From contig CAVGED010000013.1 of NCBI GenBank assembly GCA_963628035.1, positions 1 to 45,437 of the forward strand: a stretch of DNA of 45,437 nucleotides, read 5' to 3'. The notes under the pieces were generated by a model that did not search any database, was not told where the DNA came from, and worked only from the letters and a program-made list of their open reading frames with translations. Shown piece after piece: positions 1-7,447 of the stretch; position 1 is the first letter of the stretch, and every line of letters starts with the position of its first letter. The DNA is from 14-2 sp963628035. GTDB lineage: Bacteria; Bacillota; Clostridia; Lachnospirales; Lachnospiraceae. The position numbers were made by a program, and so were the translations under genes.

Positions 1-57
1 AGGTTCATCCGACTGATGAATCTTAGTCGGAAGGCTCAAGATTCCGAGAGCCTATTA
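1..57. repeat. 57-base terminal inverted repeat, left copy (probable mobile-element end)
   Basis: These 57 bases are the exact reverse complement of the last 57 bases of the window (45381-45437), and the match ends abruptly on the inner side of both copies. Read outward, the repeat forms two adjacent hairpins, GGCTC/GAGCC and CCGACT/AGTCGG, each with a 10-base loop; seven bases of the two loops (GAATCTT and AAGATTC) are complementary. The left copy cuts into an ABC ATPase gene. It is most likely the end of a multicopy insertion element at which an assembly stopped. The element family is not recognised. Confidence 0.8.
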
Positions 58-93
58 GACCTTTGTCAAATGTTCAACCTTTAAAATATCCAT
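55..93 (-). pseudogene. ABC transporter ATP-binding protein, first 12 codons only
   Basis: A good ribosome site (AGGAGG at 99-104) precedes an ATG at 91-93 that opens the peptide MDILKVEHLTKV. This is the usual beginning of an ABC-transporter ATPase of the MacB/BceA kind, where a Tyr-Gly and the Walker A region would follow. Instead the reading frame meets TAA at 55-57, exactly where the terminal repeat begins. The gene is therefore broken by an inserted element, or its remainder lies beyond the element. It follows the sensor-kinase/regulator pair on the same strand, so it was probably the transporter which that pair controls. Its own promoter lies just upstream. Confidence 0.75.
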
Positions 94-136
94 GGTAACC
101 TCCTGATTGTTTCTGCGGGCAGTGTGCCCCTGATAG

Positions 137-164
137 GTTATAGTGTAAAGAAAGAAGATGACAA
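137..164 (-). promoter_or_regulatory. Sigma-A-type promoter for the broken ABC gene
   Basis: On the minus strand TTGTCA (159-164) and TATAAC (137-142) are separated by 16 bases, in the 206-base gap between the histidine kinase and the ABC ATPase start. A separate promoter behind a two-component pair is common when the response regulator activates a transporter. No clear regulator repeat was identified. Confidence 0.5.
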
Positions 165-299
165 TCCCATGACTTTCCGGTTACAATTTTGTCACTTAAG
201 CACATGTGAGGCGGCGGTTGAGAGTAGTTCAGCCCACGCCATTCGCAAAGGAACCTTTGGTTCTTGTCTCCGCTCGATCTGGCTGAACTGTTCCACAGG

Positions 300-1388
300 T
301 CATACCGTAGTATCCTGATAGAAATGAATCACAAAGCGGGCGCCGCCCTCCGTTCGGTTCTCTGCCTTGATGGTGGCATTCTGGCGTGCAAGGATCATCC
401 GGGCAAGAGCAAGCCCGATCCCGATACTCTGCTCGCCGGAACCCTTCCCCTTATAAAAACGCTCAAAGAGGTGGGGCAGATCTGTCTTGTCGAAGCCCGG
501 CCCGTCGTCCTCGATGACAAGCTCCGTATAAATCGCGTTCTGCGTGGCGGTGACGTGGATATTCCCGCCCTGGGGCGTGTGCTCCATGCAGTTTTTTAAA
601 ATATTGGAAATCGCCTCCACGGTCCAGGCCAGATCCGCAAGGATAGATTCCCGCCTGGTCTCGGCAGTGAAGGTAAAGGTCTGTTCCCGCAGCTCCATGG
701 GAATCTCCAGAGGCGCATATGCCAAGCGGATCACCTGAGCCAGAGGAACGTGCTGTGTCTTGAATACAACCGTTCCGGCATCCAGCCGGGAGATCTTAAG
801 GAGTGCTTCGATGAGCCAGTCGATGCGGGAGATCAGCATGTCGAGCTGCTGCACTAGCTCCAGGCGCCGTTCCTGGGAGAGCTCCGACTCCGACAACAGA
901 GACAGCACAAGATGGATGGAGGTCAGGGGCGTGCGAATCTGGTGGGAGATATCGGCCATGGAGGCGGCCAGGTAGGACTTGTCCTCCTTCAGAGCATCAC
1001 TTTGCTCCCGCATGCACAGCAGCATTTTATCAATCTCAATCTTTAAGATGGACAGTTCGCCCTCTTTATAGTCGGAGAAACGCATCGTGTCCGCGCCGTG
1101 AAGGACTTGATCGATCTCCTGGCTGAGCCTTTGAATCTTACGATATCGAAGCCAGGTGATGATCAGATGCATACCGGTAAATATCAGGCAGAGAGCCAGG
1201 ACCAGCAGGGCGCAGATTACTGCCGGAGACATTCCGTAAAAGCTGCTGTACAGCACGCCGGCGGACGTGTTGTTCTGGGAGTGACTGAAGAAGTAACCGA
1301 AGAAGCCGGCTGCAGCCGTGGCGCATACCGTAACAACCGTATGAAGAATCAGACTCCTGCGGATCTCAGGGTTTCGAAAGAAATTCAT
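300..1388 (-). CDS. Membrane sensor histidine kinase
   Basis: This 362-residue sensor kinase has two membrane segments (about 15-34 and 54-77) with a short outside loop of about 20 residues, then a dimerisation helix and an ATPase domain. The H-box SHQIRTPL places the phosphorylated His at 149. The N-box lies near 262-270, DDGPGF at 294-299 and the GIGLALA box near 322-328. The tiny extracellular loop suggests that it senses the membrane or a partner transporter rather than a free ligand, as in kinases linked to ABC exporters. It starts 10 bases after the response regulator ends, behind AGGAGG, so the two are co-transcribed. The exact stimulus cannot be read from the sequence. Confidence 0.93.
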   Translation of the reverse strand: MNFFRNPEIRRSLILHTVVTVCATAAAGFFGYFFSHSQNNTSAGVLYSSFYGMSPAVICALLVLALCLIFTGMHLIITWLRYRKIQRLSQEIDQVLHGADTMRFSDYKEGELSILKIEIDKMLLCMREQSDALKEDKSYLAASMADISHQIRTPLTSIHLVLSLLSESELSQERRLELVQQLDMLISRIDWLIEALLKISRLDAGTVVFKTQHVPLAQVIRLAYAPLEIPMELREQTFTFTAETRRESILADLAWTVEAISNILKNCMEHTPQGGNIHVTATQNAIYTELVIEDDGPGFDKTDLPHLFERFYKGKGSGEQSIGIGLALARMILARQNATIKAENRTEGGARFVIHFYQDTTV

Positions 1389-1398
1389 ATGGTGCCTC

Positions 1399-2070
1399 CT
1401 AACCCAGCTTATAGCCGAAGCCGCGGACGGTCTTGATAATCCGGGGATCCTGGGGATCGTCCTCGATCTTGTCCCGAAGGCGCTTGATGTAAACCGTCAG
1501 AGTATTGTCGTTGACAAATTCCCCGGCCACGTCCCAGATCTCCTGCAGCAGTTGATTTCGGGAAAGCACCATGCCCCGGTTGGTAAAAAAGTACAGCAGC
1601 AAACGATATTCCAGCGCAGACAACAGAACCTCCGAGCCGTTTTTTGTCACATAGCCGCGGGAGGTATCGATGGAGATACCCTCATATTCGAAGACAGAGG
1701 AAGCTTGATTTCCGCTCCTTCGAAGCACGCTCTTCATCCGGGACACCAGCTCTCTGGGGCGGAAGGGCTTGGCGATATAGTCGTCCGCCCCCAGATCCAG
1801 ACCGGTCACTACGCTGAATTCATCCCCGGAGGCGGTCAGAAAGATTACAGGTGTGCCAACGGTCTGCTTGATGGCGGTGCATACGCCGAAGCCGTTGCCG
1901 TCCTTCAGGGAAATATCCAGCAGCACCAGGTCATAGGGCTGTGTCTCGATCCGTGCCAGAGCCGAAGCCTGCCCTTCCGCGGAATCCACCTGAAAGCCCT
2001 CGCGCTGTAAAAATTCGGTCAGATTGGTAACGATGCTCTTATCATCTTCCACTAATAATATGCGATACAT
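1399..2070 (-). CDS. OmpR-family response regulator
   Basis: This 223-residue regulator has a receiver domain (1-115) with Asp9/Asp10, phosphoacceptor Asp52, Thr79 and Lys101, followed by a winged-helix DNA-binding domain (about 125-223) ending in the typical RGFGYKLG. It is the partner of the kinase encoded immediately downstream. The start follows a GGAGG site. The pair most likely controls the ABC transporter that begins at base 93 and is interrupted at the window edge. If so, the system may have lost its output in this strain. Confidence 0.95.
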   Translation of the reverse strand: MYRILLVEDDKSIVTNLTEFLQREGFQVDSAEGQASALARIETQPYDLVLLDISLKDGNGFGVCTAIKQTVGTPVIFLTASGDEFSVVTGLDLGADDYIAKPFRPRELVSRMKSVLRRSGNQASSVFEYEGISIDTSRGYVTKNGSEVLLSALEYRLLLYFFTNRGMVLSRNQLLQEIWDVAGEFVNDNTLTVYIKRLRDKIEDDPQDPRIIKTVRGFGYKLG

Positions 2071-2240
2071 AAGTAATCCTCCGGCTCCGTTTTATATCGG
2101 GAAACCCAAACTCCGTTTGGGTAGCGAAAAACTTCGCCTCGCGGCTCCGTTTTTCTTCATTATAAATAATATAACCTCCGCTTGCAATGGAAAATTATTA
2201 GACGGTATTTCTGAAAAAAACATAAACTTCCTTTAAATCA

Positions 2241-2269
2241 TTGACAATCCCAAACGAAATCTATACTAT
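2241..2269 (+). promoter_or_regulatory. Promoter of the structured leader and 2428 gene
   Basis: TTGACA (2241-2246) and TACTAT (2264-2269) are separated by 17 bases. Transcription would begin near 2276, just before the folded element at 2281-2400. The 357 bases between the response regulator and the 2428 gene otherwise hold a small hairpin CCCAAAC/GTTTGGG at about 2104-2120 and AT-rich sequence. Confidence 0.6.
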
Positions 2270-2280
2270 TTACTAGTGAC

Positions 2281-2400
2281 AGTTCAGCCATAGCCAACGA
2301 AACGGGCGAATCATGGCCCAGGCCACCTTCTCTTGCCGCTATGCGGCAATTCACCTTGTGCTTGTATGAATGAGCACGTTCGGCTGGCTATGAGCGGAAC
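2281..2400 (+). ncRNA. Candidate structured leader RNA, multibranched
   Basis: About 120 bases fold into a closed multibranch shape. The closing stem pairs GTTC 2282-2285 with 2397-2400, CATAGCCA 2289-2296 with TGGCTATG 2385-2392, and CGAA 2298-2301 with TTCG 2379-2382. Inside are three hairpins: GGGC/GCCC (2304-2307 with 2316-2319), TTGCCGC/GCGGCAA (2333-2339 with 2343-2349), and GTGCT/AGCAC (2358-2362 with 2373-2377). CACCTT occurs twice, flanking the middle hairpin. It begins at the predicted transcription start and ends 27 bases before the ATG of the next gene, so it could be a riboswitch-like leader or a separate small RNA. I do not recognise the class. Confidence 0.6.
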
Positions 2401-2427
2401 GGATACTATCTAAGGAAGGAAGTACAT

Positions 2428-3111
2428 ATGTTGAAAAAGAAACCGATGGCCACGGAACGGACGAAGACGTTCCAGGAAATGACGGTCAAGGAGAAGATAG
2501 AGCATATCTGGGAATATTATAAGCCGGCAGTTTTCGGAATCGTCGCCGGTGTGGCACTTATCATCTATATCATTGTGAAGATATTAAATCCAGATCCGGA
2601 AGTGGTTCTGAATGTGACGCTGGTGAATTCTTATATGCAGCCGGATGCGGAGGGCAGTGTGATCTTTGACGATTATCTTACCGACAACGGCTATAATACG
2701 GAAGAGGAGACCATCAGCGTGAACAATTCCCTCTACCTGAGCGCGGATGGCATGAGCCAGATGGATATGGCCTCCAGCCAGGCACTGATTGCCATGAATG
2801 CGGTGGGCGAGATCGATATCCTGGGCGGAGATGAGACAGTTATGAACATGCTGGGAGTGAATGGCGCGCTGATGGAGATGGAAGAAGTGCTGACACCGGA
2901 GCAGATGGAGCTGTATGCGGACAGGCTCTTCACAGTGGAGAACCCGGAGTCCGGAGAGAAGTATGTGTGTGCCCTGAAGCTTCCGGCGGGCAATCTGCTG
3001 GCAGAGGCCGGATATTACCCCGAAGAGGTCTGGGCGGCAATCCCGGTTACATCAAAGCGACAGGAATTGGCAAAAAAAGTATTTGCCTATTTACTTGGAG
3101 AACAGAATTGA
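2428..3111 (+). CDS. Single-pass membrane protein of unknown function
   Basis: This 227-residue protein has a basic cytoplasmic head of about 33 residues, one membrane helix (about 34-53) and a 170-residue acidic outside domain without cysteine clusters or catalytic motifs that I recognise. The start is supported by AAGGAAGGA seven bases upstream. It lies directly behind the folded leader RNA and 43 bases ahead of a second small membrane protein, then glucokinase, so the three are probably one transcript. The domain may bind a partner at the cell surface, but no function can be assigned. Confidence 0.8.
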   Translation: MLKKKPMATERTKTFQEMTVKEKIEHIWEYYKPAVFGIVAGVALIIYIIVKILNPDPEVVLNVTLVNSYMQPDAEGSVIFDDYLTDNGYNTEEETISVNNSLYLSADGMSQMDMASSQALIAMNAVGEIDILGGDETVMNMLGVNGALMEMEEVLTPEQMELYADRLFTVENPESGEKYVCALKLPAGNLLAEAGYYPEEVWAAIPVTSKRQELAKKVFAYLLGEQN

Positions 3112-3154
3112 GTACAATAATAGTGTTCATGGAACAAGAGAGGAGAGATATGAA

Positions 3155-3619
3155 ATGAATGAGAAACCATTGGAATGGATGACTGTATGTGGAGAGGGCA
3201 TGGGACACAAGCTGGGTAGATATGTCTCGCTGGTGCTGGCAATCGTATGTTTTCTGATTGTATTGCCGATCCCGTGGCTGGGACTGATCGGAGTGGCAGC
3301 GTTCGGCGCTCTTTATGCATGGCTGCAGATGCATGCGTTTGTAGAGTATGAGTACAACTATTTCAGCGATGATATGGATATATCCGCCATATACAACCGT
3401 GCACGGCGCAAGAAGAAGCTGAGCTTTACCCTTTCTGATGTAGAGTACATGGTAAAGAAGATCGAACCGCAGGAGGTTACAAAGTATTTCTGCGATAAGA
3501 ATGCACAGGGCAATATCTATACGCTGGTGTTGAATCTGGACGGAAAGCGTACAGCGGTGGTTATGGAAGCAATCCCGGAATTTGTAAAGGTTCTGGAGAT
3601 CAGACGCAAGGTTCGATAG
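3155..3619 (+). CDS. Small two-helix membrane protein of unknown function
   Basis: The 154-residue product starts at an ATG eight bases after AGGAGAG; a longer frame upstream has no ribosome site. Two hydrophobic segments (about 22-40 and 42-58) form a hairpin anchor. A cytoplasmic domain of about 95 residues follows, opening with acidic and basic stretches (YFSDDMD, RARRKKK). The order of a membrane hairpin followed by a small beta-rich domain resembles bacterial PH-like membrane proteins, but the similarity is only by shape. It is followed 29 bases later by glucokinase. Confidence 0.75.
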   Translation: MNEKPLEWMTVCGEGMGHKLGRYVSLVLAIVCFLIVLPIPWLGLIGVAAFGALYAWLQMHAFVEYEYNYFSDDMDISAIYNRARRKKKLSFTLSDVEYMVKKIEPQEVTKYFCDKNAQGNIYTLVLNLDGKRTAVVMEAIPEFVKVLEIRRKVR

Positions 3620-3648
3620 TGAAATTGACAGGAAATGAGGAATGAGTA

Positions 3649-4590
3649 ATGAAGAAGTACGGTTTTGGCGTAGATGTAGGCGGCACCACCTGCAAGATTG
3701 GATTATTTGAGACTACGGGTGCCCTGCTGGATAAGTGGGAAATCAAGACGGATGTCAGCGACAATGGCAGCCATATCCTGGATGATGTGGCCGCAGCATT
3801 GAAGGGTAAGATGGCGGAGCGCAATATCTCCCCGGAGGAGGTTCAGGGAATCGGAATCGGAGTGCCGGGCTCTGTTCGGAATAACGGCATTGTGAATGTC
3901 TGTGTGAACCTGGGCTGGAAGAATGTGCCTGTGGAGAGTGAATTGTCCGCGAAAATGGACGGAATTATGGTAAAGGGCGGAAATGATGCCAATGTCGCAG
4001 CTCTGGGTGAGATGTGGCAGGGAGGCGCCAAGGGATATCGTGATGTGGTCATGGTGACGCTGGGAACCGGCGTTGGCGGAGGTATCATTGTGGATGGCAA
4101 GATCATTGCAGGCGCCCATGGTGCAGGCGGAGAGATCGGGCATATCACCATGAATCCCAAGGAGACAGAAGTCTGTGGCTGTGGTCGGAAGGGCTGCCTG
4201 GAACAGTACAGTTCCGCTACCGGCGTGGTGCGCCTGGCGAAGAAGGTGTTGGCAGAAGGGCACGAGAAGAGTGTGTTGGACAGTCTGACGGAAGTGACAG
4301 CCAAGGATATCTTTGACGCATATAAAGCTGGCGATGGGACAGCGAAGGTCATTGTAGATCAGTTTGCGGATGTGCTGGGTAAGGCTCTCAGCAAAGTATC
4401 ATGTGTGGTAGACCCGGAGGTCTTCGTAATTGGCGGTGGTGTCTCCAAGGCAGGTCAGCCGCTGATCGATGCCGTACAGCAGGCATATCAGAAAGAAGCC
4501 TTCAGCGTCTGCGGGGAGGCAAAGTTTGCATTGGCTACGCTGGGGAACGATGCCGGAATCTATGGCTGTGTACAGTTGGTACTGGAGTAA
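3649..4590 (+). CDS. glcK: ROK-family glucokinase
   Basis: This enzyme phosphorylates glucose with ATP in the cytoplasm. The 313-residue protein has the ATP-binding DVGGT at 9-13, the ROK signature near 130-160 (GTGVGGGIIVDG, GEIGH) and the zinc-binding cluster CGCGRKGC that marks bacterial ROK sugar kinases. Length and motif order are normal. It would feed glucose released by intracellular glycosidases, such as the phospho-beta-glucosidase in this window, into glycolysis, though it is not in that operon. It is followed by the decayed end of an HD-domain gene rather than another sugar gene. Confidence 0.93.
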   Translation: MKKYGFGVDVGGTTCKIGLFETTGALLDKWEIKTDVSDNGSHILDDVAAALKGKMAERNISPEEVQGIGIGVPGSVRNNGIVNVCVNLGWKNVPVESELSAKMDGIMVKGGNDANVAALGEMWQGGAKGYRDVVMVTLGTGVGGGIIVDGKIIAGAHGAGGEIGHITMNPKETEVCGCGRKGCLEQYSSATGVVRLAKKVLAEGHEKSVLDSLTEVTAKDIFDAYKAGDGTAKVIVDQFADVLGKALSKVSCVVDPEVFVIGGGVSKAGQPLIDAVQQAYQKEAFSVCGEAKFALATLGNDAGIYGCVQLVLE

Positions 4591-4609
4591 TATAGGAAGA
4601 ATATTTCGC

Positions 4610-5026
4610 AAATTGAATTGCCTTAAGGCTCCGGAAATGCTTAAAGAGGCAGGCGTCTCCGATGATATGATTCATGCTGTCTGCTCCCACGGATACGGAA
4701 TTACAGTAGGATGTGGTGCAACGATTGATGTAGAGCCAATCCATGAGATGGAAAAGGTGTTGTTTGCAGCAGATGAGCTTACAGGTCTTATCTGGGCGGC
4801 TGCGCTTATGCGTCCTTCAAAAAGCACAAAAGACATGGAGCTAAAATCCCTTAAGAAGAAGTATAAAAGCAAGGGATTTGCTGCAGGCTGCTCAAGAGAA
4901 GTGATTGAAAGAGGAGCAGAACAGCTTGGGTGGGAACTGGAAAAGCTTCTTACTATGACTTTACAGGCTATGGCTGAGTCCGAGGACGAAATTAATGCGG
5001 AAATGGCAGAAGAGATGAGTGAGTAG
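4610..5026 (+). pseudogene. Remnant of HD-domain phosphohydrolase (C-terminal part)
   Basis: The frame encodes about 138 residues matching the last two thirds of a conserved clostridial HD-family hydrolase: a SHGYGI segment, then MEKVLFAADELTGLIWAAAL and MRPSKSTKDMELKSLKKKYK. The amino-terminal half, with the metal-binding HD pair, is missing. The frame runs back into the end of the glucokinase gene without a ribosome site or plausible start. It appears to be the surviving 3' part of a gene whose front was deleted when it was joined to the glucokinase end. A strong terminator follows. Confidence 0.75.
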
Positions 5027-5094
5027 CTGCGAAATAGCAAGCCGAGGCCAGCACGATGTCTTCGCTCCATCTCAGTGGAGGGCTGTCGCCCTAT

Positions 5095-5154
5095 AAAAGT
5101 ATAAGAAAAAGCGCTGTTACGAATAAATTCGCACAGCGTTTTTCTTATACTTTT
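5095..5154. terminator. Strong bidirectional terminator
   Basis: The arm AAAAGTATAAGAAAAA plus CGCTGT (5095-5117, with one bulged G at 5111) pairs with ACAGCGTTTTTCTTATAC plus TTTT (5133-5154), a stem of about 22 pairs with A-runs and T-runs on both sides. It separates the rightward glucokinase region from the leftward rubrerythrin gene and can serve both. Confidence 0.9.
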
Positions 5155-5168
5155 ACCCGGCTTGTAGC

Positions 5169-5711
5169 TTAGCCAAAGTATCTCTTCAAAAGTCCTTCGA
5201 AAGCCTTGCCATGGCGGGCCTCATCGCGTGCCATTTCGTGAACGGTGTCATGGATAGCATCCAGATTCAGAGCCTTGGCTCTCTTGGCCAGGTCGAACTT
5301 GCCGGCGGTTGCGCCATTCTCGGCATCGACTCTCATCTCCAGGTTCTTCTTGGTGCTGTCGGTTACCATTTCACCCAGGAGCTCAGCGAACTTTGCAGCA
5401 TGCTCTGCTTCTTCGTAAGCAGCCTTCTCCCAGTAGAGACCGATCTCAGGATAGCCTTCTCTGTGTGCAACTCTTGCCATTGCAAGATACATACCAACCT
5501 CGGAACATTCGCCTTCAAAGTTCGCTCTTAAGTCAGCCATAATGTCTTCGGGAGCGCCCTGCGCTACGCCTACTACGTGCTCGGCAGCCCAGGTCTTCTC
5601 GCCGGACTGCTCCTTGAACTTCTCAGCGGGAGCATGGCAGATGGGGCACTCATCCGGTGCAGAATCTCCCTCGTGAACATAACCACATACAGAACATACA
5701 AATTTTTTCAT
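5169..5711 (-). CDS. rbr: Reverse rubrerythrin (rubredoxin domain first)
   Basis: This cytoplasmic non-haem di-iron protein reduces hydrogen peroxide in anaerobes. The start used here (MKKFVCSVCG) is four codons inside the longest frame, because the ribosome site AAAGG touches the first ATG but is well spaced from this one. A rubredoxin-like iron site comes first (Cys6, Cys9, Cys22, Cys25), then a four-helix ferritin-like domain with ExxH-type ligands in EEAEH and DEARH. That reversed order is the form known to be controlled by PerR in clostridia. A promoter with a palindromic box lies upstream. Confidence 0.93.
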   Translation of the reverse strand: MKKFVCSVCGYVHEGDSAPDECPICHAPAEKFKEQSGEKTWAAEHVVGVAQGAPEDIMADLRANFEGECSEVGMYLAMARVAHREGYPEIGLYWEKAAYEEAEHAAKFAELLGEMVTDSTKKNLEMRVDAENGATAGKFDLAKRAKALNLDAIHDTVHEMARDEARHGKAFEGLLKRYFG

Positions 5712-5758
5712 TTTTAAATCCATCCTTTCTTTTGGTAAAATGTAATTGTGTGTAACAG

Positions 5759-5838
5759 GAGCCGCTGTGCGGCTCTGTCATTTTTAAATTAGTAATGATT
5801 ACTGATATTAAGATAACATATCGTTTTATCGTTGTCAA
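5759..5838 (-). promoter_or_regulatory. rbr promoter with PerR-like box and leader hairpin
   Basis: On the minus strand TTGACA (5833-5838) and TATCTT (5810-5815) are 17 bases apart, with the -35 overlapping the end of the perR-like gene. The perfect palindrome AGTAATGATTACT (5791-5803) lies just downstream of the -10, a position where a bound repressor would block initiation. TTACTGATATT (5799-5809) recurs in the perR promoter. A hairpin GAGCCGC/GCGGCTC (5759-5775) sits in the leader without a T-run, perhaps stabilising the message. Confidence 0.7.
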
Positions 5839-6245
5839 CTGTTTTTTTGATTTTTTTCGGAAAAATCTTTTGCCATGCAATCCGGGCATATTCCGAAAAA
5901 GTGTGTCACATGTCCCTCCACCTTGCCAGCAAAGCCGTGGCTGGCAATAACGTTGATAATATCTATATTCTCCATATCAAGATCCGATACCTGGCCACAC
6001 TTACGGCAGAAAAAGTGGTAGTGCGGGCTGGCATTGCCGTCAAACCGGTCGGGGCCGTCTCCGGTGGAGATTCGCATTATCTCGCCCATATCAGCTAACA
6101 GGGAGAGATTCCGGTAAACCGTTCCGAGGCTGAGGTTGGGATATTTCTCCCGGAGAGACAGATAAACCGTTTCGGCGGTAGGGTGGTCACGTCGATCCAT
6201 CAGAAATTCTTTGATGCTTTCCCGCTGGCGGCTGTATTTTATCAT
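5835..6245 (-). CDS. perR: Fur-family peroxide repressor, PerR-like
   Basis: The 136-residue protein starts at MIKYSRQRESI behind GGAGAA; upstream in-frame codons lack a ribosome site. A winged-helix domain (1-80, with HPTAETVYLSLR and LGTVYRNLSLL) precedes the dimer domain with His-rich metal ligands (SPHYHFFC) and two CxxC pairs (CRKC, CPDC) that hold structural zinc. PerR versus Fur cannot be settled by sequence alone, but its place directly upstream of a reverse rubrerythrin and the shared operator motif favour peroxide sensing. Its own promoter carries the motif too, suggesting autoregulation. Confidence 0.88.
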   Translation of the reverse strand: MIKYSRQRESIKEFLMDRRDHPTAETVYLSLREKYPNLSLGTVYRNLSLLADMGEIMRISTGDGPDRFDGNASPHYHFFCRKCGQVSDLDMENIDIINVIASHGFAGKVEGHVTHFFGICPDCMAKDFSEKNQKNS

Positions 6246-6259
6246 CGCATTTCTCCTTT

Positions 6260-6317
6260 CAATAATAATAACTTTTACTGATATTGATACTATACATAAA
6301 ATTTTTTGATCTGTCAA
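6260..6317 (-). promoter_or_regulatory. perR promoter with shared operator motif
   Basis: TTGACA (6312-6317) and TATAGT (6289-6294) on the minus strand are 17 bases apart. The AT-rich stretch at 6260-6287 includes TTACTGATATT (6275-6285), identical to 11 bases beside the rubrerythrin palindrome and in the same orientation and position relative to the -10. This fits negative autoregulation. Confidence 0.65.
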
Positions 6318-6417
6318 TCATTATTTTCAGTATCCGCATCAATGGTTTTTGACATCCACATCAATCATAATTTTATAATAACTGCATAATATGTAAAAAG
6401 CAGGTATAGGAGTCGCC

Positions 6418-7380
6418 ATGTCGGACTATCAACGGTTTGTTACATATATAAATCTGTATGAGGGAAACAGCAAGATCAAGAGCGTGGGCTTTGCCAGAAT
6501 AGAGAGCAGGGCAAAGGCCTGTGATATGGAGATACATATGAGAGGAACCGGGTATACGGGAATCGCCTGCCCGGTTTATCTTTTTGTGCGCGAAAACGAT
6601 CAGATGCTTGGTATTTCCATTGGAAAGATACAACTGACAGGCGGAAACAGCGACAGTCGATTCTCACTGGACGGAGAAAATATCGGCGGGAGCGGGTACA
6701 GTCTTGGGAGAATATGCGGATTTCTTATTTTTGTTACGGATAAAATCATGTTTGCCAGTCAGTGGGATGAGAAGGAGATCCGGCGGGAGCGGTTCGCCTT
6801 GCTGGAGAACATAAAACGCCCGGAAAAAATGGAGCCGGAGAGAGAGCTACAGCGTATAGAAGAGGTTGAACCGGAGAGGGAACAGCCGAAAGCGGAAGAA
6901 CCAGCGCCGGAACCGGAGAGAGAGCTGCAGGCGGAAGATGGTATTGGCCAGACAAATGAACAGTTGATTTTCGGTGACACCATTCAGGCAACCGAGGCGG
7001 CTGCACAGCCGGCAGAGCAGCCATGGGCCATGAAATGGCAGTTTATGTTGGAAAATTATCCGGTCATGACACCTTTCGAGGGGGAGGATGAGATTCTGTG
7101 CATCCGTATGGAGCTGAAGGATCTCCGGCTGCTTCCCAAGCGCTACTGGTATCTGGGAAATAACAGCTTTCTGCTTCATGGTTTTTTTAATTACAGATAC
7201 ATCATTCTGGGAGCCATGAAGCAGAAAAAGCAGAAGCGGTGGTTCTTGGGCGTGCCGGGAGTCTTCCAGAGTCAGGAAAAGGTGATGGCTGCCATCTTCG
7301 GATTCCCGGAATATAAGAGTGAGAAGATATCCGAGCAGAATACAGGTCAGTTTGGCTACTGGTATCGCTTCCTGGAATAA
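6418..7380 (+). CDS. Conserved two-part protein with Glu/Pro-rich linker
   Basis: This 320-residue cytoplasmic protein has a beta-rich front domain (about 1-120), a charged linker (about 130-190) with repeated PERE-type units, and a back domain (about 200-320) rich in aromatic residues (RYWYLGNNSFLLHG, FGYWYRFLE). No signal peptide, membrane helix or enzyme motif is visible. The layout matches a family I recall as widespread in Lachnospiraceae and annotated only as a domain of unknown function (possibly DUF6128; from memory). It is divergent from perR and stands alone. Confidence 0.8.
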   Translation: MSDYQRFVTYINLYEGNSKIKSVGFARIESRAKACDMEIHMRGTGYTGIACPVYLFVRENDQMLGISIGKIQLTGGNSDSRFSLDGENIGGSGYSLGRICGFLIFVTDKIMFASQWDEKEIRRERFALLENIKRPEKMEPERELQRIEEVEPEREQPKAEEPAPEPERELQAEDGIGQTNEQLIFGDTIQATEAAAQPAEQPWAMKWQFMLENYPVMTPFEGEDEILCIRMELKDLRLLPKRYWYLGNNSFLLHGFFNYRYIILGAMKQKKQKRWFLGVPGVFQSQEKVMAAIFGFPEYKSEKISEQNTGQFGYWYRFLE

Positions 7381-7447
7381 AGAAAAGACGCAGAATATGA
7401 ACCAATTGAGAAGCCATTATACTACTTATGGGTGAGGGCAGAAGATG

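Noticed and set aside
10..45. CTGATGA followed by a hairpin, resembling a hammerhead ribozyme core
   Set aside because: The required GAAA segment and third stem with a cleavable NUH site are absent; the bases are better explained as part of the element-end hairpin.
4469..5026. Long frame as an intact 185-codon gene overlapping glucokinase
   Set aside because: Its first 45 codons lie within the glucokinase gene in another frame, have no ribosome site, and only the later part resembles the HD family.
5041..5092. Small hairpins CTCC/GGAG and GGGC/GCCC as a regulatory RNA
   Set aside because: They are short, lie after a pseudogene, and lead directly into a strong terminator with no downstream gene on that strand.
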